Assembly (NCBI GenBank): GCA_007130265.1
Contig: SLST01000254.1
Span: forward strand, 1 to 10,215
Source of the DNA: Spirochaetales bacterium
GTDB lineage: Bacteria; Spirochaetota; Spirochaetia; DSM-27196; SLST01
DNA length: 10,215 nt
Direction of reading: 5' to 3'
Below the pieces are notes generated by a model, which did no database searches, was not told the origin of the DNA, and worked only from the letters and a program-made list of their open reading frames with translations. This document shows positions 5,934 through 10,215 of the stretch, piece after piece; position 1 is the first letter of the stretch; each line of letters starts with the position of its first letter. Made by a program: the position numbers and the translations under genes.

Positions 5934-7301
5934 CTACCCCACGTCCACCGTCACGAACGTATCCAGGTCGCGCTGCGGGACGACGATGAGCCGGCCGGTG
6001 TTCTCGGCGGTGTACCGGTCCGTCTGTGCTCCGGACTCCGGGTTCCACAGACTTACCGTGAGCGATCCGGGGTTGAGCCCGGACGTGTCGAGCGTGATCA
6101 CCTGGCGGACCGGCGTGTATGCCATGAGATAGCTTCCGTTCGCGCATCGCGCAACGCGGATATGCGAAACCGGGTCGGTATTCTCCTGACCGGCGAAGCT
6201 CATGCCGACAGTCTGGTAGTCAGGCCACGCCCCGTGCTGGCGAAGCGGGATGAAGAGCTCCTGCGCCGGAACGCGAGTGAAGTAGTCGCGCTCGGTCAAC
6301 CGGGCTACCAGATACGAGAGCTGCGACGACCCCGGGAGCGAGAGCGCCTGCTTCCACGTCGGCATCGGGTAGTCGCCAAAGATGTGGATCCTGTCGCCCT
6401 CGCGGTGGAGCTGCCGGATCGGTTCAGCTCCGTACGTAAAACCTGCCGCACCGGCAAGCACGGTCCGGTAGAGACTCTTGCGCACGTCGTATGCGCTGAA
6501 CACCGGTTCCGGTGCCGTACTTTCGTCACGCGGACGACGGATGAACATCGGGCTACCCTCGTAGTTCGGTTCCATGTCCAGGCACGGCTTCGCGAGGTGG
6601 TTCGCGTGGAGCCGCTCGATCGTGATGTAGCCAGGGATGTTAGGTTTGTAGTGACTCGTCTGGATTGCGTTGAAATCGAGCCAACCATGGCTGTGAAAGA
6701 TCTCCGAAGAACCGAGCCCCGACGGGTGGAACGTCATGAGCCGATTGCCGCTTGCGCCGCTCCGTATTCCAGTGGCCATCGCCGCAATCGTGTCGGCATG
6801 CTCCTGCGTGAGGATCGGGCTGTCGCCTCCGAGGATCCATACGACGTTGTCGTGCCCTTCAAGCTGATCGGAAAGGAACCGCCCATACCCCTGCGCCTTG
6901 TCCCGGTCCATGATGACGGGTCCGGCCGAGTTCGAGTGCGTGTTCCACTTATCGCCCCAGGTCGGCAGCAGGCCCATGATAAGCCCGTACCCGGCGGCAA
7001 TAGTCGTGATGCGCTTCACGTAGTCGATCCACTTTGGATTCATATCGACGCGGAACATCGCATCTTCGTCGACAAAAGGAGAGTCGCCGTAAGCGTTCGG
7101 CGTATTTGGAGAGAACAGGTCGCGGAAAACGACCGACTGGATGACGGTGAAGCCCTTCGAGGCGCGGTCGGCGAAGAGCTCGTGCGCGTCCTCCTCGGTG
7201 AGCTTGTTGAACAGCAGCCACACCGTATCGCCAAGGTAGAAAAACGGCGACCCATCGCCGTTCCGGAAGAAGTGGCCGCAATCGTTGACGTGAACGTCCA
7301 T
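5934..7301 (-). CDS. Apiosidase-like glycoside hydrolase (DUF4038, GH140 type)
   Basis: A 455-residue protein of the DUF4038 apiosidase-like family: a (beta/alpha)8 barrel with a C-terminal beta domain. Characteristic segments in order are HFFRNGDGSPFFYLGDTVW (9-28), FTVIQSVVFRD (51-61), GLIMGLLPTWGDKWN (106-120), DNVVWILGGDSP (151-162) and LDMEPNYEG (241-249). Asp160 and Glu244 sit where this family has its catalytic acids; this is by motif, not alignment. From about residue 360 a beta-rich domain (IRVARCANGSYLMAYTP, VSLWNPESG) matches the collagen-binding-like C-terminal domain common in the family. No signal peptide is seen, so it appears cytoplasmic. The start at 7301 is chosen for its ribosome binding site; an in-frame GTG/ATG extension to 7370 has none. 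GH140 apiosidases remove D-apiose from pectin side chains, but many DUF4038 members have untested substrates. Confidence 0.87.
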   Translation of the reverse strand: MDVHVNDCGHFFRNGDGSPFFYLGDTVWLLFNKLTEEDAHELFADRASKGFTVIQSVVFRDLFSPNTPNAYGDSPFVDEDAMFRVDMNPKWIDYVKRITTIAAGYGLIMGLLPTWGDKWNTHSNSAGPVIMDRDKAQGYGRFLSDQLEGHDNVVWILGGDSPILTQEHADTIAAMATGIRSGASGNRLMTFHPSGLGSSEIFHSHGWLDFNAIQTSHYKPNIPGYITIERLHANHLAKPCLDMEPNYEGSPMFIRRPRDESTAPEPVFSAYDVRKSLYRTVLAGAAGFTYGAEPIRQLHREGDRIHIFGDYPMPTWKQALSLPGSSQLSYLVARLTERDYFTRVPAQELFIPLRQHGAWPDYQTVGMSFAGQENTDPVSHIRVARCANGSYLMAYTPVRQVITLDTSGLNPGSLTVSLWNPESGAQTDRYTAENTGRLIVVPQRDLDTFVTVDVG

Positions 7302-7305
7302 GGAG

Positions 7306-7311
7306 TCCTCT
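7306..7311 (-). promoter_or_regulatory. Ribosome binding site of the apiosidase-like gene
   Basis: AGAGGA on the minus strand ends 4 bases before the ATG at 7301. It fixes the start there rather than at the longer in-frame reading from 7370. Confidence 0.55.
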
Positions 7312-7316
7312 CGGTG

Positions 7317-7345
7317 AGCATACGCGACCGCCCGTTCGGACACAA
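7317..7345 (-). promoter_or_regulatory. Candidate promoter of the apiosidase-like gene
   Basis: On the minus strand TTGTGT (7345-7340) and TATGCT (7322-7317) are 17 bases apart. Transcription would begin near 7310, leaving a leader of about 9 bases that starts at the ribosome binding site. The -35 is imperfect, which is compatible with dependence on an activator. Confidence 0.45.
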
Positions 7346-7358
7346 CCGGGTGCCAAAC

Positions 7359-7374
7359 GCATGCAGGCATGCAG
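7359..7374. repeat. Tandem GCATGCAG x2, possible activator site
   Basis: GCATGCAG occurs twice head to tail (7359-7366 and 7367-7374). Each copy holds the palindrome GCATGC. The pair lies 13 bases upstream of the predicted -35 box of the apiosidase-like gene, a usual place for an activator. No candidate regulator is next to it. Confidence 0.45.
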
Positions 7375-7429
7375 TGGTGACAAACTCACCGCGGGAGGCG
7401 AAAGAGCACGATGGCGACCGGTAGCGCCT

Positions 7430-7501
7430 CTATGGCGGGAAGAGCCGAGTGGAACCCTCGATGTCCGTGAACAGAAAGGTCACGGTCCCTGTGGGGAGCA
7501 T
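7430..7501 (-). pseudogene. Class III adenylate/guanylate cyclase, N-terminal fragment
   Basis: Starting at ATG 7501 the minus strand encodes 23 residues and then TAG at 7430-7432. GTVTFLFTDIEGSTRL (residues 5-20) is the opening of the class III nucleotidyl cyclase domain; the Asp in FTDIEGST is one of the two metal-binding aspartates. The rest of the catalytic domain is missing, so the fragment cannot make cAMP or cGMP. Sequence identity seems to end abruptly after STRL, which points to a deletion or rearrangement near 7440. In many genomes cyclases with this start are found near TPR-LuxR proteins such as the one at 8107, so the two may once have been one locus. Too short for ordinary gene calling, but the motif is distinctive. 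Confidence 0.8.
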
Positions 7502-7520
7502 ATCTGATCACAATTGTGCA

Positions 7521-7649
7521 CTATTCCTGGCCGGCAAAGCAAGTCGGGCTGCTCGCCGCAAGTCGCCGGAAGACCAATCGATCCCGATCCGTCTCGTCGG
7601 CCAGCTCCCCGTCGAGCAGTGCCCAATGATCATTGTCACAAAGGTACAC
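7521..7649 (-). CDS. Small hypothetical ORF, 42 residues
   Basis: GTG at 7649 opens a 42-residue frame ending in TAG (7521-7523). It begins two bases past the stop of the small lipoprotein gene, so it could be translated by re-initiation. Codon use looks coding-like (mostly G or C in third position), and the product is acidic and mixed (DGELADETDRDRLVFRRLAA). No ribosome binding site, family or motif is recognised. It may be a relic of a longer gene or chance. Confidence 0.22.
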   Translation of the reverse strand: MYLCDNDHWALLDGELADETDRDRLVFRRLAASSPTCFAGQE

Positions 7650-7651
7650 AG

Positions 7652-7861
7652 TTAGTTCGCGGGGTCCGTCGCCGGTGCCGGACCGTTCGGAAACTCCACC
7701 TCCAGGGTCTGCAGGTCTACTCCCTGAGTTTCGGACGGCTCGAACCCTTCGAGCGCCTCGGCCAGGCGGGCATCCTCTGTCTCACCAACTGTGGTCTCAC
7801 CAACCGTGCGGCACGCTGTCACCAACACCGCCGCCACCAGTAGTGCTACAACCGGACCCAA
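7652..7861 (-). CDS. Small predicted lipoprotein
   Basis: A 69-residue frame (TTG at 7861) whose product has a hydrophobic stretch VVALLVAAVLVTAC with a canonical lipobox (VTAC). Cys17 would be lipidated, leaving a short acidic, Glu/Pro/Thr-rich tail of about 50 residues. The start is uncertain. TTG 7861 gives a signal peptide with no basic residues. The in-frame codons before it encode ATRSLRL, the basic segment such a signal would need, but have no ATG, GTG or TTG. GGAGGAGG at 7895-7888 is an excellent ribosome binding site 11 bases before an ACG codon at 7876. A mutated start is possible. No family is recognised. The gene points away from the LuxR-type gene across a 245-base divergent gap. 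Confidence 0.55.
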   Translation of the reverse strand: MGPVVALLVAAVLVTACRTVGETTVGETEDARLAEALEGFEPSETQGVDLQTLEVEFPNGPAPATDPAN

Positions 7862-7887
7862 CCTCAGTGATCGCGTTGCCTTGTCAG

Positions 7888-7895
7888 CCTCCTCC
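7888..7895 (-). promoter_or_regulatory. Strong ribosome binding site without a standard start
   Basis: GGAGGAGG on the minus strand precedes the small lipoprotein frame. No ATG, GTG or TTG in that frame lies within 15 bases; the nearest candidate is ACG at 7876-7874. It supports a start upstream of TTG 7861. Confidence 0.4.
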
Positions 7896-7964
7896 GCCGC
7901 CGGTATTTGCGGAAGGGTCCGGACGCTTGAGTCATCTCACACGAAGTGCCGCTCCCGCCGCGGC

Positions 7965-7981
7965 GCTGCTAATAACGCAGC
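7965..7981. repeat. Small hairpin in the divergent gap
   Basis: GCTGC (7965-7969) and GCAGC (7977-7981) form a 5-bp stem around TAATAAC. It lies between the small lipoprotein and the LuxR-type gene. It may be a weak operator or nothing. Confidence 0.2.
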
Positions 7982-8028
7982 CTAACACTCACCATTATGC
8001 AAAGGTCGGTCTGCAGCCCGGGGGAACA

Positions 8029-8054
8029 CCGCCAGGTTCTCGCGGTCCTGGCGG
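8029..8054. promoter_or_regulatory. 8-bp hairpin upstream of the LuxR-type gene
   Basis: CCGCCAGG (8029-8036) and CCTGGCGG (8047-8054) are perfect arms with a 10-base loop. A competing stem, ACCGC (8028-8032) with GCGGT (8042-8046), overlaps it. It ends 17 bases before the predicted -35 box of the LuxR-type gene, so it could be an operator or, for read-through transcripts, a terminator; the following CTCCTTTC is only a weak T-rich run. Confidence 0.4.
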
Positions 8055-8071
8055 CTCCTTTCGCCCCGAAT

Positions 8072-8099
8072 TTGCAGGGCGTGGACGATTCCTTATCTT
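8072..8099 (+). promoter_or_regulatory. Candidate promoter of the LuxR-type gene, possibly leaderless
   Basis: TTGCAG (8072-8077) and TATCTT (8094-8099) are 16 bases apart. The -10 box ends 7 bases before GTG 8107, so the start point would coincide with the start codon. There is no Shine-Dalgarno sequence, only purine-rich GAAAAGA, which fits a leaderless mRNA. Confidence 0.45.
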
Positions 8100-8106
8100 G
8101 AAAAGA

Positions 8107-9753
8107 GTGAATCGGGGCGAGGACTGGATTGAGCAGGGGCGCGAGGCTGCACGGGCTTCCCGCTGGACGGAGGCGCGCGACGCGTTCCAGCACGCTCTCG
8201 ACGATCGGGACGACCCGGCGGTACGCGCCGAACTCGCCGAGGTGCTGTGGTGGCTCGGCGATTTTCAGGCGACCGTCACTCAACGCCAACAGGCGTACGT
8301 CGGCTTTCTCCGCACCGGGCTTCACCGCTTGGCGGCTGAGGCGGCGATCCACCTCGCACTATCGTACATGACCTTGCTTGGGAATCGATCCGCAGCATCG
8401 GGCTGGCACGCTCGCGCGGAACGGATAATCCGGGCGCACGACATTGACTCGCTGCGAGGCTACCTGGCCCTGGTCGCGTCGGAGGTGTTCGACGAACCGG
8501 GGGAAAGTGAACGCGCGGCGCGCGAAGCGCTTGAGATCGCGCGCAACAGCGACGACTCCGATCTGGAACTGTCGGCGCTCAGCCAGCTTGGCTACGCCTG
8601 TGTCCGCCAGGGCCGCGTCGCTGACGGCACACGAATGCTCGACGAAGCGATGGCGGGGGCCATGGGAGGCGAATGCGAGGAACTGTCCACGGTAGTGTTC
8701 GCCAGCTGCAATCTGATGCACTCGTGCACCGACTGCGCCGACTTCGAGCGCGCCGTGGACTGGGTGCGCGCGAGCGAAAGCTTCCTTGAAGCGCACGGCT
8801 GCCCCTATCTCTACGTCGGCTGCCGCACCCGTTACGGCCGAGTGCTCTTCGCCACCGGCGATTGGGTACGAGCTGAGGCGGAGTTGAGAACGGCACTGCA
8901 CCACAGCCGCGCGTATGCGCCAAGTTACCAGCCTGAAATTCTCGCTTGCCTGGCGGAATTGCGTCTGGCGCAAGGGCGCATCGATGAAGCCGATCGCCTG
9001 CTGGTAGGCTGCGAGCTGAACGGTGTGGCCGCGGCCGCCAGGGCGCGCCTGGAGCTGCTCCGGGGCAACCACGCCGCGGCAACCGCTTTCGTTCGACGTC
9101 GTCTCGACCATCTCGGTAACGATCAGCTGGAGTTTGCCCGTCTCGTTGAGGTCCTCGCGGAGACGGAAGCCGCTCAGGGCCGCAACGCGGCGGCGGTCGA
9201 ATACGGCGGCGATCTGCGGCGACGAGGTGAGGCCGGAGGCTGTGCGATCATGGTGGCGCGCGGACAACGACTGGAAGCGGCCGCGAGCGATCCTGCCGGC
9301 GCACGCGAACACCTCGAGGCAGCACTCGCCATCTTCGCCGGGCTCGGTATGCCTTTCGAAGTCGGGCGCACACACCTTCAACTCGCGCAATCGCTGCGGG
9401 AAACAAGACCCGCCGAAGCCGTGTTGGAGGCGCGCGCGGCCGAGCAGGTGCTCGTGAACCTGGGTGCCGACGGACTCAGCCATCGTGCGGCGGCCTTGCT
9501 GCGCGAGCTTGGCGAGTCCGGAACCCGTCCGGGACCCCGCGAAAATGGTGACCTAACCCGGCGTGAACGCGAAGTGCTGCAGCTTCTCGGCGAGGGCCTG
9601 TCCAATCCGCAGATCGCCGATCGCCTCTACGTGAGCCGCAAGACCGTTGAGCATCACGTCGCGCACGTGCTCGGCAAGCTTGGCCTGCACAACCGCGCGG
9701 AAGCCGCGGCAGAGGCGATCCGCCGCTCGGAGCGTGACTTCGGCGAAAAATAG
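8107..9753 (+). CDS. TPR-containing LuxR-family transcriptional regulator
   Basis: A 548-residue cytoplasmic protein. Residues about 10-460 are helical repeats of TPR type, seen as recurring Ala/Leu-rich pairs (GREAARASRWTEARDAFQHA at the start, then SYMTLLGNRSAASGWHARAE). Residues 481-540 form a LuxR/GerE helix-turn-helix (LTRREREVLQLLGEGLSNPQ, then SRKTVEHHVAHVLGKLGLHNRAEA cut here into two parts) that binds DNA as a dimer. No ATPase or receiver domain is present, so the signal is probably sensed through the TPR part or a partner protein. GTG 8107 is chosen because homologues begin about ten residues before the first TPR helix. The frame stays open to 7633, but that extension is proline-rich and has no family character. 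The gene lies 47 bases upstream of the acetyltransferase. Target genes are unknown. Confidence 0.85.
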   Translation: MNRGEDWIEQGREAARASRWTEARDAFQHALDDRDDPAVRAELAEVLWWLGDFQATVTQRQQAYVGFLRTGLHRLAAEAAIHLALSYMTLLGNRSAASGWHARAERIIRAHDIDSLRGYLALVASEVFDEPGESERAAREALEIARNSDDSDLELSALSQLGYACVRQGRVADGTRMLDEAMAGAMGGECEELSTVVFASCNLMHSCTDCADFERAVDWVRASESFLEAHGCPYLYVGCRTRYGRVLFATGDWVRAEAELRTALHHSRAYAPSYQPEILACLAELRLAQGRIDEADRLLVGCELNGVAAAARARLELLRGNHAAATAFVRRRLDHLGNDQLEFARLVEVLAETEAAQGRNAAAVEYGGDLRRRGEAGGCAIMVARGQRLEAAASDPAGAREHLEAALAIFAGLGMPFEVGRTHLQLAQSLRETRPAEAVLEARAAEQVLVNLGADGLSHRAAALLRELGESGTRPGPRENGDLTRREREVLQLLGEGLSNPQIADRLYVSRKTVEHHVAHVLGKLGLHNRAEAAAEAIRRSERDFGEK

Positions 9754-9788
9754 GCAAGCTCACCGATGTTCGCGGGCCGGATGCGCCG

Positions 9789-9794
9789 TATCCT
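9789..9794 (+). promoter_or_regulatory. -10-like element just before the acetyltransferase start
   Basis: TATCCT ends 6 bases before ATG 9801, and no Shine-Dalgarno sequence precedes that ATG. The -35 region is poor. It mirrors the arrangement at the LuxR-type gene (TATCTT, 7 bases, GTG) and may mark a leaderless start. Confidence 0.35.
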
Positions 9795-9800
9795 CGCACC

Positions 9801-10215
9801 ATGGAAACAACACAGACGAGAGGAATCAATGTCTGCCGCGCCCCGGTCGAGGAGGACAGAACCGTGGATGCGATCGTACTGGGGTTCAGCTCTGACCCGG
9901 TGCTTCGCTGGCTCTACCCGGACCCTGCAGACTACCTGGCCCATTTCCCTGACTTCGTCCTTGCGTTCGCCGGACGCGCTTTCGAGCATGGCAGCGCCTT
10001 TTACACCGAGGAGTTTGCCGGTGGCGCGTTGTGGCTGCCACCGGAAGTCGAACCGGATGCCGAGCGGTTCACCGGCCTGATACAACACACCGCGCCAGAA
10101 GACAGGCAGCGCATCGTATTCGAGGTCATGGAGCAGATGGAAGAGTTCCACCCGACCGATCGATGCTGGTATCTACCGCTGATAGGCGTTGATCCGGCCC
10201 ACCAGGGGCGGGGAT
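9801..10215 (+). CDS. GNAT-family N-acetyltransferase (3' partial)
   Basis: The first 138 residues of a GNAT acetyltransferase, an enzyme that moves an acetyl group from acetyl-CoA to an amine. The frame is open to the end of the window. The first beta strand and helix (INVCRAPVEEDRTVDAIVLG, residues 9-28) are followed by DPVLRWLYPDPADYLAHFP (32-50) and WYLPLIGVDPAHQGRG (123-138), the start of the acetyl-CoA pyrophosphate loop (Q/R-x-x-G-x-G/A); the window stops inside that loop. ATG 9801 is preferred because it includes the first conserved strand. GTG 9864 has a much better ribosome binding site (AGGAGG at 9850-9855, 8 bases away) but would remove that strand. The substrate is unknown. Confidence 0.85.
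   Translation, partial: METTQTRGINVCRAPVEEDRTVDAIVLGFSSDPVLRWLYPDPADYLAHFPDFVLAFAGRAFEHGSAFYTEEFAGGALWLPPEVEPDAERFTGLIQHTAPEDRQRIVFEVMEQMEEFHPTDRCWYLPLIGVDPAHQGRG

Noticed and set aside
7340..7358. Sigma54-like element (TGGCAC followed by TTGT) upstream of the apiosidase-like gene
   Set aside because: Spacing is one base short and the invariant GC of the -12 element is GT, so it does not meet the sigma54 consensus.
5757..7424. 555-residue plus-strand open frame across the apiosidase-like gene
   Set aside because: It is Arg/Val-rich, has no family motif and lies exactly opposite a gene with clear domain motifs; it is a mirror frame in GC-rich DNA.
7633..8106. N-terminal extension of the LuxR-type protein to 7633
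   Set aside because: The extension is Pro/Ser/Gly-rich without recognisable domains, overlaps the small lipoprotein on the other strand and crosses the predicted promoter and hairpin.
8359..9483. 374-residue minus-strand open frame within the LuxR-type gene
   Set aside because: Antisense to the TPR region and without any recognisable motif.
1..10215. tRNA, rRNA or CRISPR array
   Set aside because: No cloverleaf with a TTCGA-type T arm, no rRNA-like sequence and no regularly spaced long repeats were seen on either strand.

Overview
The window is GC-rich and bacterial. The product set gives a tentative taxonomic hint: a lipoprotein with two Listeria-Bacteroides (InlB-type) repeats and a C-terminal DUF1566 domain, split transketolase subunits and a GlpR-type regulator together suggest a free-living Spirochaetota member. 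This is inference from gene content only. The right-hand part (about 7.4-10.2 kb) holds gene types common in Actinobacteria and Chloroflexi: a TPR-LuxR regulator, a class III cyclase fragment and a GNAT acetyltransferase. It may have a different history.

Region 1 (1-2854, plus strand) is a tight operon: the C-terminal subunit of a split transketolase (5' end outside the window), a glycerol-kinase-like FGGY sugar kinase that overlaps it by 4 bases, and a DeoR/GlpR repressor that starts at the base after the kinase stop. It looks like a catabolic unit in which a ketose or polyol is phosphorylated and then cleaved by transketolase, under its own repressor. Region 2 (2855-3577) holds no intact gene. 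It contains a frameshifted Phd/YefM antitoxin on the minus strand, abutting the C-terminal relic of an ISKra4-like transposase on the plus strand, and a hairpin.

Region 3 (3578-4746, minus strand) is the lipoprotein gene with a well-formed sigma70-type promoter. A perfect 7-bp inverted repeat overlies its -10 element. Region 4 (4747-5933) is largely decayed DNA: an unassigned stretch that may be an old coding sequence, the C-terminal relic of an IS91-like transposase on the minus strand, and a strong intrinsic terminator on the plus strand with no gene in front of it. Region 5 (5934-7374, minus strand) is a DUF4038 apiosidase-like glycoside hydrolase (GH140 type) with a promoter, a ribosome binding site and a tandem 8-bp repeat upstream.

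Region 6 (7375-7861, minus strand) has the first 23 codons of a class III adenylate/guanylate cyclase, a doubtful 42-residue ORF and a small lipoprotein whose start codon is unclear. Region 7 (8000-10215, plus strand) has a TPR-containing LuxR-type regulator and the start of a GNAT acetyltransferase. Both may be read from leaderless transcripts.

The most attractive link between regions is a possible apiose pathway: an apiosidase-like enzyme to release the branched pentose, and a ketose kinase plus split transketolase to use it. The second theme is decay: at least four broken genes lie between the intact ones.
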